Shown: positions 1 through 12,454, numbered from the stretch's first letter. The stretch is DNA of 64,000 nt from Eucommia ulmoides (GCA_016647705.1 CM028339.1:19828803-19892802), one strand, 5' to 3'. A program made the numbers and translations. Notes: generated by a model from the letters alone, not told the origin.

Positions 1-1489
1 CTGAACTAAAAAATAACACAAATATTTAAACAATAAATTTAAACAATCTTTAGATATCTACTGAATTAAAAAAATAACACAAACATTTGCACACAAAGGA
101 TAAAAATGACAAATAAATCAAGAAATCGTTAGAACTTATTTGAATCTAATTAGATTATCCGAAATAATATCATAATTCTAATTCAATTTCATTTCTCTTT
201 TTTCACGTATCAGGCAATCAAACAGTTGAAACACATAATTATTCCATCAATCAAAATTCACAGCGAAAAAGGGAAGGGAAGGGGGAACTGAAGGCGTTCA
301 ATTCTCTAGCAAGACCGATGGTGTAATACTTGAAATCGTTCAATGATCCGAACAACATCAAGATCGACGGTAGAACACAGAAACTCAAAGATCAGGGAGG
401 GGCAGTAAAAAAAATCAAATGGATATCTACTAAAAAAATCAAGTAGATATCCACTTGAACCGAAAACATTCAAAAATTGAATCATCATCAAACAATAAGG
501 TCAAGAAATTGAATCATCATCAAATAATAAGGTCAAGAAATTCAGAATCTGATACCAACAAAGACAAAAAAATGCAAAAAATTTATAAAGAAAAACATAT
601 CTTCTAAAAATTTAAGTAGATCTGACTCAGCTAATTTTAGAACGACCCCACAACTAATTTTACATTTAAAAAGGAAAAAAAGTGAAGCAACACCACAGCT
701 AATTTTTGTTTATCAGTAGCATACCCTACAAACTGAGGTATAACCCCACAACATTCTTCAAATGAAACCAAGATATCATGATTTTTCAAAAGAATGAGAT
801 ATCCTCCCCAAGCCAAAAAATACTTGTAATTGTTCGTCACCGCTATGCCGCCGTCGTTCGTCACCAGTCATTTCGTTACTTAGATCTACTCAGATCTAGA
901 GACGACAAACACGAATGACGAATGGAAACTTGCAGCGACGATGACAACCACGACTGAGGATCTAGTTCATCTCTCTCTCTAAGTAGTTGCGGTGACGGCG
1001 AACGGAGATGAAACAAGGCGGCTGCGGCAAGGCTTGAGGAAAAATAGCAGCGACAATAGCGGCGACGTCGACAGTAATAAACGGCAGTGGCACAAATTCA
1101 TTTGAGAGAGAAAAAAAGTGAGAGTTATGATTGAAGAATGGAGAGAAAGAGAATACTAAAGCTCAGGAGAAATATGGTTTGAAATGTGTGGAAGGATAAT
1201 TTTGTCATTAAAAACTATGAATAAGAGTTTATGCTAATATATATATTTTTTTAAATGGGATTTATAAACATGTTAACTTTTTCAATGGGGGTGAAAAAGT
1301 TGTTCCTTAAAAAAAAAATATAAAAAAAAAAACGAAAAGAAAAAAAAAGGGACATTTGGAGAAAATCCCTATAATTAATTTATTTACTGCAAAATATGGC
1401 ATTTCTCTAATTTCAACGCTGTTATTAAGGAGAAAGAATATATAGTACCCCATACACATTAAATTAATTATATGGGTTATTTTTTTGTC
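1..1489. other. Gene-free AT-rich flank
   Basis: No convincing gene is visible. The stretch is AT-rich with A-runs. Between about 840 and 1130 it becomes richer in G and C (CGACGA/GGCGGC-like trinucleotides, then GAGAGA-type purine runs). That composition resembles the 5' leader of a plant gene on either strand, but no start codon leads into a sustained frame. An open stretch on the minus strand at 637-864 has no motif I recognise. This may be the edge of a host gene or a captured fragment; I assign no function. Confidence 0.4.
1480..1489. repeat. Left 10-bp TSD of the MULE
   Basis: TTTTTTTGTC, identical to 2497-2506 on the far side of the foldback element. The T-run lowers its specificity, but the GTC end matches as well. 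Confidence 0.75.
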
Positions 1490-2496
1490 GAGTTCTTAAC
1501 ATAAAAAATACATTTTTAAAACTTAATTTCTGAAAACGTGGTGGTTGAATCTTATTTACGGAGATGGGGTAAAACGCAGAATGAAAATGCGTTTTTATAA
1601 AAACGCATTTTTAAAAAAAAAAAAGAAAATGAAAAAAGTATTTAGAAAATGCGTTTCTCAAAGAAAAACCCAAAAAAAAAAAAAAAAAAAAAAAAAAGAA
1701 GAAACGCATTTTAAAAATGTGTTTCTAAAAAAAAACACTCCATAATACTTTTTACAACACTAAAAACGGACAAGTAGATGAATTTTAAAAAATCACCAAA
1801 GTTGATCAGATGAGCTGATTCGATAACAACGGATTTTTTTTGGACAATTTGGAATTAACAAAAGATTGCATATCCGTAACAGAAATAAACCAATTTTTTT
1901 GTAGATAAACTATGTTCATAACACTACATAACAAAACTTACAATATTAAAAACAGATTAGTGAATAATTTTTAAATAATCGTCAAAGTTGGTCCGATTAT
2001 TTTTAAATAATTTTTAGATGATCGGATCAATTTTGACAATTATTTAAAAATTATTCACTAGTTCGTTTTTAGAGTTATAAAAAGTATTATAGAGTGTTTT
2101 GAATGTAATTTATGTAAAAAAAAAATTAGATTTATTTAAAATATCGATAGACCACCGTTAATTAACTCAAAATTGCCGAAAACTTTAAAATTTTATCGGG
2201 CCAAAACTTTTTTTTTTGGGGGGGTAAACAGTGTTTGTGTTTTTTTTTGTTTTTTGTTTTTTTTTTTTTTTGAGAAACGCATTTTTAAAATGCGTTTTTT
2301 TTTTTTTTGGTTTTTCTTTGAGAAATGCATTTTCTAAATGCGTTTTTCATTTTTTTTTTTTTAAACGCATTTTGGAAATGCGTTTTTATAAAAACGCATT
2401 TTCATTCTGCGTTTTATCCCATCTCCGTAAATAAGATTCAACCACTACATTTTCAGAAATTAAGTTTTAAAAATATATTTTTTATGTTAAGAACTC
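1490..2496. mobile_element. Foldback Mutator-like (MULE) non-autonomous element
   Basis: The two ends are inverted copies. The left begins GAGTTCTTAACATAAAAAAT at 1490 and its reverse complement (one base different) ends at 2496. The match runs inward through TTCAACCAC/GATTCAACCACTA, GGAGATGGG, repeated AAAACGCATTT blocks and A/T tracts. A second inverted pair (about 1960-2000 with 2010-2060) continues to a centre near 2000, so the whole element can fold into one hairpin of about 500 bp per arm. It is flanked by an exact 10-bp repeat, TTTTTTTGTC, at 1480-1489 and 2497-2506. A 9-11 bp TSD with long terminal inverted repeats is the hallmark of Mutator-like elements. No transposase is encoded. 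The lysine- or phenylalanine-rich open frames inside are low-complexity by-products. Confidence 0.85.
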
Positions 2497-2506
2497 TTTT
2501 TTTGTC
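2497..2506. repeat. Right 10-bp TSD of the MULE
   Basis: TTTTTTTGTC, identical to 1480-1489. It abuts the terminal inverted repeat exactly. Confidence 0.75.
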
Positions 2507-2589
2507 ATGGATCTCATGGTGTTTTTTTTTTTTTTTTTTTTTCCCTTTTAAATATTCCACGGAAATGAGACATTCTTTTACAATCATAT

Positions 2590-3605
2590 TTACGAATCAT
2601 AGGGATGTGTTTGCTAAAATCATTCAGATGGGGATTTGATTTAAAAAAATAAATAATTTTTCTTCAATTTTTTTTTTTTTTTTGGTTACTTGGATACTAC
2701 TAAAAGTGATGTGTTTGGTAAAATAATTGAGATAGGGGTTTGACTATTTTTTTTTTAATACTACTAAAAGAGATTTAAAAAATTCATTGAATTTTTAAAA
2801 TAAAATTTCGAAGGGGACCAATGTCATTTCCAAATTCCTTCCCAACACACTTCGTGAAATCTACCCAATAAGAAATTTGCTAGATTTCTCCATTGCTCGT
2901 CCATTTCTTCGTCTCTCCTATCCTCTACTCTTACTCATCCATTTCGTTGTTCCTCGCTGCTGCATCGCCAGCGCTCCTGCTTGCAATTATAGTCGCGTTG
3001 GTCGCAATCAACATTGGTCTCCTTGCTCGCAACTGCCGCTGCATCGCCTACTCCTCGCTGCATCGTCGTCGCCGTTTGAATTCTGTTCGCGTTCGTTGTT
3101 TTCTTCACTTCTGTTATTCCAATTTCTTATGTAGATCTAGGGTTCTTCGTTTTGTAGATCTATTGTTTCTTTTCTTATTTGGTAGTTCTTCATGCACATA
3201 AACTATTTTTCTTTTGTATTTTGTGTAGAAACTATGAATTTCTTCTGTATTTTGTGCATTATTTTTGGTGGCTCTCATAAATAATTTTTGAAACTTGAAA
3301 AATAAATTTGTAGTGAACAATAGATCTCATGATTAATCTAAATTTTTTTTTGTTGTTCTGGGTTGTGATATGTTGTTTATTGATTGATAAAAGTTTAAAA
3401 TTCAATGAATTTCTAAATTTTACGTACAAATATTTACCTATCTAAATAACGAAAACAATCTAATTTTTTATTTAAAAGAGTTATCTAAAGAAGGAATTTA
3501 TAAATAATGGCATTTTGAAGTCTAATATTTTGAAATCCTATCATTCGTGAATTTCATAGATTTGTCAAATCCCTTACCCAATGAATCCTAATAGTGTCAA
3601 ACCCT
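2590..3605. mobile_element. Possible inverted-repeat element with captured 5'-leader-like DNA
   Basis: A block near 2603-2640 (GTGTTTGCTAAAATCATTC then GGGGATTTGA) recurs in diverged direct form near 2710-2745. In inverted form it resembles 3564-3605, where the minus strand reads AGGGTTTGACACTATTAGG then AAGGGATTTGACA. GTGTTTGG-type termini are common in plant MITEs and PIF/hAT-like elements. Between them, 2880-3240 is unlike its surroundings: C- and T-rich, with TAGATCTAGGGTTCTTCG, as in plant 5' leaders. This could be a transposon carrying a gene fragment, but I found no clean TSD and the repeats are diverged. Confidence 0.3.
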
Positions 3606-3859
3606 CGTTTTTCATAAAATATATATTTTTGTTAATATATTTAAACAAATATAACTTTGATTTTACATATTTATTTTTTAAAAATAAATATTTTTGAAAT
3701 CTACTTGTAAAAATCTACAAAATAAGGCCAATATTGAATATAAAAAATAAATTATTACATGTCTTTAAATAATTTTATTTTTTGTACTCGTAATTTCAAA
3801 TTGGAACAAAAATTACACATCATCGTAATTGATGTTAGACAAACTTATAACAATGTTAT
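3606..3859. other. AT-rich spacer, nothing recognised
   Basis: A/T-rich sequence between the candidate inverted-repeat element and the 5' LTR of copia element A. No repeat end or open frame stands out. Confidence 0.5.
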
Positions 3860-5491
3860 TGTTAACCCTAAAACCCTATTAACGTTGATTTGATAATAAC
3901 CATAATTTGATGATTTTTCAAATTGATCTGTTTATTGAGAAATGTAACAAACTTATTGACCTGATAATGATAAACCAAGTGCGTGACGTAATGATGATGA
4001 ATGCTAATTGACCGTGCTATTCACGTTAAAATGTCATGTATGATACAAATGGATTGGAAGATCGAATCGAATAATTCAACCAAATGATCAAATCAATCGA
4101 TCGAATCATTCTAGATTTGAACTTTCAAAAACAATTTTCAAAAATCTTTTTGTATTATTTTTAACTGAAAATATTTCTAATCTTTTTAATATTACGAAAT
4201 GATATATATTTTTTAAAAATATTTTGAAATGAATTTTTATGCATTAAATTTTTGAATTAGTGGCTTTATCAAATTTCTATTTTGGTCCCTAGATTTTCAA
4301 TTCTTATAAAACGTTTGATAAAACCTTTTCACTCCATTCGTAGTCTAAACAACATTTATGACCTTCGACATGTATCTAGGCTGATTTATATCCATATTTA
4401 TTTGTCGAATGCCAAATTTTCATGGGCTAATTTTAAGAGTCAAACCATAATTAAAGTCCTTAAATTTTGGGCAAAAATTGGATTTTTTGTGATTGTTTGG
4501 TATATTTTGAAAATTACTTTTTTAAATGCATGAAATTTATTTTAAAAATAATAAGAGAGCGATAATGAAGAGATAAATCTCATTGAAAAAAATGTACTTT
4601 CACTTTCTTGAAAAACCTACTTGGAGATTGAAATTCTATGAAAAAAAGCCATCTGTTTGATTGATCCAAATTGTGTTCCTGAGCTAAATTCCTTGGTTGG
4701 TTATCTACATTTTGAACTCTTGGCGAGATTTATCCTTGTTTAGATCTAGTTAAATATATCTATGTTTATTTGTTGGTCTAATTTGTGTTATATTTATGCT
4801 AATTATTTGAATAGATCTTTTTATTCTAAACACTTGAAATTGAATTTGAAACTCTTGATCTTTGAGTATTTTTTATAATTGATTTTTTTTTCCCAAAACT
4901 CGTATTCCTTGAACTTGAACTCTATTTTGATTAAAATGGGTTAAACAATTTTATCATTTTTGTCTAGATTATATGTCTTTTTGCTTAATTGATTTTACGA
5001 GACAAATTAAACATGAACTTGAAATTGTATATCTTTTATTCGTGTTCAGTTCAATCTCACTTAGATCAGGTTGAAACTATATTTGACATTTACAAGTGTT
5101 GGTAAAAACTATGAGTACAGTTTTTGTATTTTGTGAGTTACAGCTTGGACTAACTGTCATCGGTCCAAGTTAGAGTTTGTTTGAGTATAAGGAAACTTTA
5201 CTTAAACTGGGTGTAAGGATTTGATTCTCACCTGAGAAGAGGATATGAATTTATTAGATTAATACCTTGCAAGAGTTTAAGAGAGTAAACGTAGACGAGA
5301 GTAGCTTTACGAATATAAAACTACTAAGTGAATTTCTCTATCTTTGCTCTGTGTGTTTGTGGTTGTATGTGCTTAATATTAAAATGCATCCATTATAAAA
5401 TCTGGTAAAATTTGAATAGGTCACAAATATTTAGAATTATTTTTTTAAACTACTCAATTCACCCTATCTTGGATAGTACTTTGGGACAACA
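3860..5491 (+). repeat. 5' LTR of copia A
   Basis: Begins TGTTAACC and ends GGGACAACA directly before an initiator-Met-type PBS. The last 40 bp (CTCAATTCACCCTATCTTGG) match the usual end of SIRE-like LTRs, also seen in elements B, C, D and F here. The open frame at 4282-4533 inside it has no recognisable domain. Confidence 0.75.
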
Positions 5492-5508
5492 ATTGGTACT
5501 AGAACTAA
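5492..5508 (+). other. Primer-binding site of copia A
   Basis: ATTGGTACTAGAACTAA immediately follows the LTR end. It resembles the plant copia PBS TTGGTATCAGAGC, complementary to initiator Met-tRNA, with a few substitutions. Confidence 0.7.
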
Positions 5509-5549
5509 ACTAGCTTATTTGGCTTAATAACCTAGCTAATAGATCAACT

Positions 5550-6660
5550 ATGGCACACAACTCACATGGTGATTTTATTTGGTTTAACGATAATGATTCT
5601 TATAATACTAGTGGCAGTGATAATTATGATGATGAGGATGTCCTCATTTCAATAGAAAAATTATTTGTTTCACAAATCATTTTGCCAAAGAACATTTTCA
5701 TTTAAAAATAAAAAATTGATTATTTTAAAAACAAAGGAAAGGGATTTCAAAAATCTAGAATGCAATTTGATATAGAAAATTCTTGTGAAAGAAATGAGTT
5801 TTCAAATGTTATTTTTGAAATAAACAATTTAATTTTTAAAACAGATTGTCTTGAAAATGTTTTTTTTAAATGATATAAATATTTTAAAAGCAAATATTTC
5901 TACTTGTAGAACTCTTGAGAAAGAAAATGAGATTTTAAAATCGGATCTTGAGATTTCGAAAATTGAACATGAAAAACTAACTATAAAAATCAAATTGATT
6001 GAATATGAATATAGAGTTTTGGAAAATGATGTTGACAAGGTTTTCTCACAATGATTAGACCTTGAGATGAATATTGAATTACTTGAAAAAAAATCTTGAA
6101 AAATCAAAATTTGACCTCAAGTCTATATTAAATAAACCTAAATATGTTCGTTTGTTTTTCAAAACAATCTATGGAAGTAGATATGTTTCATCGTCGCACT
6201 ATTCATCACATGCCTATGATTGTAATTTAGCTATTGTTGGAAATGATACATGCTCAACTTCTCAAGATATTTTATTGTGGTGATATATTTATTGGCCAGT
6301 CAAAGTTGAGATGTAATTATTGCAATAGATTTGGACATTTTAAAGAATCTTGAACGTTCAAAAATGTTAAATTTATTTCTCACAAAAATGGATCCAAACG
6401 AGATGTCTATCGAAGAACAACATGCATTTTTTTTTTTTTTTTTTGCAGTGTTATGTGTAGATAGTGCTAGAAAAAAAGACAAACAAAAAAAGATCTACCA
6501 AATCCAAAGTGGAAAATTACCCAAAAATCACAAGAAAAATTTGCAAAGAAAAATATCATCAATTCAATTAGAAACAATCAAAGGCTTGGAGGATACAAAC
6601 AGGTTGAGCAAAAATGCATATCCAAACCTATCAATGGTGTGAATGAGGTAACAAGTAAAG
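5550..6660 (+). pseudogene. Gag remnant of copia A (coiled coil and zinc knuckle)
   Basis: A start codon at 5550 opens MAHNSHGDFIWFNDND, followed by an acidic stretch and then a stop. The UBN2-type N-terminal Gag domain seen in C and D is missing. After a shift at a T-run near 5865, residues typical of the C-terminal Gag coiled coil appear (LEKENEILKSDLEISKIE, 5851-6054). At 6312-6350 is a zinc knuckle CNYCNRFGHFKES, which fits CX2CX4HX4C except that the last Cys is Ser; it is followed by a stop. Several frame changes and stops mean it is dead. Gag would package the element's RNA in virus-like particles. Confidence 0.6.
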
Positions 6661-6689
6661 TTATCTTTAAAGACGGTAGAAGTACTGCT

Positions 6690-6785
6690 AACTCTTCGCA
6701 ATTTAAATTTATTAAATTTTTTACGAGGTAGGTGTCTATCTTGCCAATTAGGCAAGCTGGTAGAAGCTTCTAAGACCCGTGCTAG
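6690..6785 (+). pseudogene. End of GAG-pre-integrase domain, copia A
   Basis: Around 6733-6775 the translation reads CQLGKLVEAS, matching the end of the HHCC zinc finger that precedes integrase in copia elements (copy C reads CQLGKQVR at the same place). No integrase, reverse transcriptase or RNase H follows. A deletion therefore appears to join this point to the 3' region. Confidence 0.5.
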
Positions 6786-9001
6786 ATTTGTATTAATTTG
6801 TTATTTTAGAAACGTAGCATGGTAATTCTGAGTATCAAATATATTTATTTGCCTTAACATATTTGTATACGATTTAATCATATTATGCAATATGAGATTT
6901 AATAATATTTTTATTTCCGATTATTTGAGTGTTTACCCTTATCTACTTTAAATATTTATTTTTGTGAAATAAGTTGTGCGTTATACAAATTGATACATAC
7001 TAAATAGCCCATCATATTATTGCTAGTATATATAGTTTATAGTAGTTACTCTCTGTCATTCTTTATGGTACATGATTTCACGATTTTGTTTTTAATACAT
7101 GAGTAATTATAATGTAAAACTTTGCACTAGTTTTGTGCCATGATTTGATTACCATTACTTTCTCACATTAGCAAAACATATTTGTATAGTGTAGTTATAT
7201 TCATGCTATATATAACTCATAAATATGTGTTGTGTCAAGTTGATTATCTATAGAGTGTATCTTTATATTATTTCTTAATCCATTTGATGTCTTTGCTTAT
7301 TTCTTGATCCATCAAATACGATATAAGCAAAGATTATTTCTTGATCCATTTGACGTCTTTGCTTATATATTATTTGATGTAATGAGCTCATTCATACTGG
7401 TAAATATTCATCATCTTATATCTTCATAGCAATGATGAATTTATAGATTTGAATCTTGATTCGACAAGTGTGATGGTCACTATCATGTAACTCGTTTTGG
7501 ATGATCTCAGCTTTGATTAGGAGGATTCATTCTATCAACTTGATATTTCTATAGATAGTGTATGAACTAAGATGATTCAATATGTGAACATGATATTTTC
7601 TTGTTAATTCTTGCATAAACTGTGTTCCTCATATTGATATATATGATCTTAAAAATTCTAACTAATCCTAAAAGTCGTGTATTTCTTGGTGATAAAAAAA
7701 TGCTGTAATAATTAATTTTGATGATCATTAATCCATTAATATATACTTGCATTATTCTAAAGATATTCGTGCAAATATGATTCAAAGAGTTTCAGGTTAT
7801 AAGATAATTAATTAACAAATATAAGTTTTTTTTTCTAACCTTGAAGTTTGAGACAAAAATAAGAATGAGATTAATTTAATGAGATATTTTATTAGAGTAG
7901 AATCACCAATCAACTCAATGGTAACACAATTTCATTCTTGTTTGATTAAATGTGAAGTTTATGTGATGTAAAATTATCGTTGAATAGTCTTATGTTCACA
8001 AAATCGATTCACATCTTATGTACATCATGCTTGATTTTCTAGATATGCTCTGATTACATACCTAAATGAGATTATACACTTTCTTTTCTTTGCAATTTTA
8101 TTTACATTTAATACTATTTAATTAGACAATGATGAGTCTTGTGATGGTTATTAAATTTCAATATATTTTCTGTATCAGATGATGTTGAGATTACTTTGAA
8201 AATCCATTTACAATAGGTATTAGGCATGATCTAATTAGTCAGCATATTCGATTATCCTCATATTAAACTTATATGTTTGTATCTTTAATTAAATCTAAAA
8301 TCCTGTCAATCAATTCCGATATGATCACTATGTTTATCTAAATATATACATGGCATCTTAATTTGTGCTTTTTTTTTTTTTTTTTTTTTTTAAGATAAAT
8401 TTTGTGGACAATTGATACTTATGGACATGGTTATCTTGATTGATATTTGTTATTCCATTGTATGCATAGTTCTTAGTGCGATTATCTTTTGTTGCGAATA
8501 TTTATTGTCCTCTATTTTTAAATTGTTATTATTGTAAAAGGGAGATGGTATTTTAAGGAATATATTGTAACTTAAAAATATGTACTTATCCATGTTTGAG
8601 CATGCATTGGATTTATATCAATTTGTTTAAAAAAATATATGAGTTTTCCTCAATATCGTAGTTTATGATCTCTCTTTTTCTTAACGGTTATAATTATTTT
8701 GACGCTATTCAAAGGGGGATAATATCTTGAATTACTTTACCTTATATTCTTTGAAATTATCCATGATTCTTTTCATCATCAAATTTATTGGTTGATTTTG
8801 AAGATATCCTGATCCCTTACTTTTTGAGATGACAAAAAAGAAGAGATTGTACGATGTTTTTATGGAACATACTTGGTAGTTATCACTTTATGTTTGTAAT
8901 TTCTGAAAAAACTGTTCCCACATTTAGGGGGAGCATGTTTATATATTCTATAAAATACAAAAAAACATCAAGTAGATTGTCATAATGGGAAAATGGGAGA
9001 T
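6786..9001 (+). other. Non-coding 3' interior of copia A
   Basis: About 2.2 kb of AT-rich DNA with no protein domain. Short direct repeats (TTTCTTGATCCATTTGA) occur at 7270-7380. CAAAGGGGGATAAT near 8710 and TTAGGGGGAGCATG near 8928 match the purine-rich 3' leader seen in SIRE-like elements. GGGAAAATGGGAGAT just before 9002 is the likely polypurine tract. Confidence 0.5.
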
Positions 9002-9158
9002 TGTTAGACCTAAAAGATTGAATTCTATTAACATTGATTTTGATGATAACAATATCTTGATGGATTTCTATCCTAATCTGTTTATTCAGAAATGTAACAA
9101 ATTTAGTGACGTGATAATAATGAACCAAGTATGTGACATAATGATGATGAATCCAGAT
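9002..9158 (+). repeat. 3' LTR of copia A, left fragment
   Basis: Starts TGTTAGACC after a purine tract and aligns with the first 150 bp of the 5' LTR at 3860. It is cut at 9158 by solo LTR B1. Confidence 0.7.
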
Positions 9159-10473
9159 TATTGACCCTAGATGTTTTGATGAGCAATTTATCGTTGATGA
9201 TTTACGGAACTAATGTGTTTATTAAGTGATTTCAAATTTGAGTTCCAATTAAGCAAATGAGAAAAAGATTGAATCTTAAATAAAATGATTGATGACGATT
9301 TACAAAGATGATATTTTACAAAAGATTCAAGATGGTTGCTGGTAGCGGAATAAAACGTCCTTGCTTGTACTGCAAGTGTACATGTCAAGTTTTAATATAG
9401 TAGGAAGAGTAAGGGTTGTAGTATCCACATGGATTGAATTAGATCATCGCTAAGTACCGCGATTGTCATAACCTAACTTTATCTAGGCAACTCAAATTCT
9501 TTTTTTTTTTTTTTTTTTGTTGTTGTTTTAATAATATACTAAACTAATTAAACTAATAATACTACAATATTAATATGACGTTTAAGGGAATATATTGTCT
9601 AGGGATTAATTTCGTTCACTTAAACATGTTCATTTTAATCTAGTTTACATTAACAACCTTCAAATCTATCCGACAATCTAGGTATCGAAGTCTCACTTAC
9701 TACCTCTCCCAACTGTGAAATGATTGAATATGTGACTTCGCGTGAATGTCGAAGTTCCCCTCGAGTGTCTATACGATACTTGGTCACATGAGTCTCGACC
9801 AAACCTCAAGGATTACATACTTTCTAATACTCTCCCGAGTCGTTAGATTGTCATGTTGTGTTTAAACCCTAGTTCGAATTCAGGGTTACCTCTCCCGAGT
9901 ATCAAATCTCGTATTCTTAAACCAACTAATACATCATACAAAGCATATAATGATTATAATAAAACGGTAAAAACAATCGGATAAAGATAAATAACCGTTA
10001 ACAAAACATCGATTTATTCAAACCATGTTTTCATGAAGTAATCAAACCCTAAACAATATTTGTTTAGCTATACATGGACATAACCAAATATTCAACTATA
10101 AACAAACTAAACAACATCAAATACTAATAAGAGTTTAAAAAATAAAGAGAGAAACAAAGGAGAAAATCCGTTATCTGAAGAACGGATGATTCTGCGTCCG
10201 TGATTTCCGCTCCGATCTTGTTTTCTCTTCTTGGAATTATGTTCTCCTCCCTTGAGCATCTTGGAGCTCTCAAAACCTCCCAAAAAATGTGCTAGGTGTG
10301 TTGGGGAAGAAGGATAGATAAAGATAGATCCAAAATATCAACAAAATATCCTAAAATATCTAAGACAGGTAGAGCCTGATTGTTGCACCAGTGGGAAACA
10401 CCGCTGCAGCAGTGGAGAAGTCAGTAGGCTTCTGCTATGTGACCACTGCAGTGGTGGGCAAGCAGAAAGTTTC

Positions 10474-10799
10474 TGTAATACCTCGAAAATTTATATTTTT
10501 GAAAATATTATTTTATATAAGTTTAATATTTTGGGACGATTTTGTAAATTTATGGTATAAATAATATTTGATAATTTTTTGGAATTAAATGTTTATTTTA
10601 AATTAATTTTAGAAGTTTTGGTACTAATGTATTATTTAAAATATATTTTTAATAGTTTTGAGATATAATTAATATTTTCTTTATTTTAAGGGAGAAATGC
10701 GTAAATAATTTAAAAGTTATGTATTGTCTTCATATTATGAAGATAACATATAAAACTTCAAATGTTTCAATGCATACATGTGCATCTGTGCATGTGCTA

Positions 10800-10856
<57 letters not shown>

Positions 10857-12454
10857 TACTTAGTTGCTAAGAAAAGTAATAAGTCATATCATATAACCTC
10901 ACACCATTTACAACTCATCTGGATTCCATGCCAATAAATTGTTTGACTAATGTCTAGAAGACCAACAATTGCGACCACCCCTTTTATTCCATGCCAAGAA
11001 TTCCAGATCAAGAAAAATAATATATATATGTTAAGAATAAAAGAAATGTTATAGTATAGTATTTAGAATATTTTTGAAGAGAAGGATACCTCGATTCGGA
11101 TTTCGGCTTCAGATTTTAGTTAGAATTTCTAACTCTTTTATAAATGTATTTAATTTTTCTATTGTGTGATTTATTGTTGTTATTATTGTGGAATTTTAGC
11201 TGTTAAATTTTGATGAAATAATTATGATTATGTGAAAATTATGTGGAAACCGTGCCAAGGTGTTTTATTTATTATATTAATTAAATGCACATATCAGAGG
11301 GGTTAGAATTCTACTGAGTATTAGCTCACAACTCCACAATTTTAATTGCAGGGCCGGTGAGAACGAGAATGGCACCAAGAATTAAATATTGGCATCCCCA
11401 CAAGAGGTAATTAATTCTCTTAACAAATTAATTCCCTATGGATAATTGCAATGTTTTTATGCGTAATATAAATTTATTAACAGATTAATACTTATTCTCA
11501 TATATGAATTAATATTTTATCATACTCGGGTTTGAGAATTAACAGATTAAATCTTGATATCTAAATTTATTTGAGATAAAATATTAATGGATTTTACTTG
11601 ATATCAATTTGTAATTTGGATCGTTAAAAATCTTGGGGACCTGGGTGATAAATTTATTTCTTTTATCGTTGATATTTTGTGATTTGAAAATTTTATTTCG
11701 TGGGGACCAATTTCTTTAGTCGGATAATATTAAAGGTAAATACACATATTTGTTAACTCAGATTGGAAAGTTAAAAAAAATTATAAATTCACGCAACAAA
11801 TTGAATATAATCATTGTTTTCATATTGTAAAATTTAAATCGATAAGTATAATTGTCACTGTAATTATATATTAAATTACAAATTTAAACATTAGTATTAA
11901 ATTGACCGGCGCCAGAATTTGTTTTGAGTATTTAAAAATAATGCGGTGACAAGAATTTCAGTAGAATTTTTAATTAATTTGTAATAATTGAATTTATTAT
12001 TGACTGGTGTAAAAATTGAATCAATCAATTTGACATTTGCGATTATCGCCATCGTATGTAAAATTTATTGGATTTTTCAGTAATAAATTATTCGTTATTC
12101 GGTTATAATTATTCGATAAATATAATTGCTCGCTGAAGCGTTGAAAATTTATCGAATTGTATAGATTAGAATATCAGTCGCACACACGAAATGACGACAA
12201 AAAAAATATTTGAATTTTATTTGTAAAACTTGTATTTATTATTTATTGTTGTAATCGGTGAATTTGATAATTATAATTTTCGCCGTCGCATGGTAAATTA
12301 AAATATTTTTATAAGACGAATTATTAATTACTGGACATCATCGCATAATTAATCTACCAGATTTTTTAAAATAAAAATTTGGGCAATAAGATTTTGGTAT
12401 AAATTCTCCAATGGGAGAGACCAAGTGGTGGCCCTAGGAAACCGGGTCGTTATA
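10474..12454 (+). repeat. Solo LTR H1 inside E1
   Basis: Begins TGTAATACCTCG and ends GGGTCGTTATA (CA to TA at the last base pair). The exact 5-bp TSD GTTTC lies at 10469-10473 and 12455-12459. Length is 1,981 bp. TGTAATACC...GTTACA-type termini and a length of about 2 kb are usual for plant Ty3/gypsy chromovirus LTRs, but that family call is inference. E1 resumes cleanly after the TSD with its CCGCTACAGCGGTGG palindrome. Confidence 0.8.
10802..10855. repeat. (TAA)n microsatellite
   Basis: An uninterrupted run of about 18 TAA units inside solo LTR H1. Read as protein it gives a poly-Asn open frame (10719-10937) that is not a gene. Confidence 0.95.

Larger units (their letters stand above)
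3860..9158 (+). mobile_element. Copia element A (SIRE-like), heavily decayed, interrupted on the right
   Basis: The 5' LTR starts TGTTAACCCTAAAACC at 3860. The 3' LTR starts TGTTAGACCTAAAAG at 9002. The first 150 bp or so of both align (TGTTTATT-AGAAATGTAACAAA, then TGATAATGATAAACCAAGT, then TGATGATGAAT). A PBS follows the 5' LTR at 5492. The interior of about 3.5 kb is too short for a whole gag-pol: only gag tail pieces and the end of the GAG-pre-integrase zinc finger remain. The 3' LTR is cut at 9158 by solo LTR B1. DNA after B1 (from 32275) contains CAAATGGATTAGAAGATTAA, close to 5' LTR sequence near 4050, so part of the 3' LTR probably continues there. Confidence 0.75.

Noticed and set aside
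637-864. 75-codon minus-strand frame as a host gene exon
   Set aside because: No recognisable motif, starts on GTG, and no linked exons or splice pattern could be followed. Left as unassigned.
1545-2639. Lys-rich and Phe-rich open frames around the foldback element
   Set aside because: They are translations of A-runs and T-runs and of the repeated AAACGCATTT motif, and they mirror each other because the DNA is palindromic.
10719-10937. Open frame with poly-Asn
   Set aside because: It is a (TAA)n microsatellite inside solo LTR H1.
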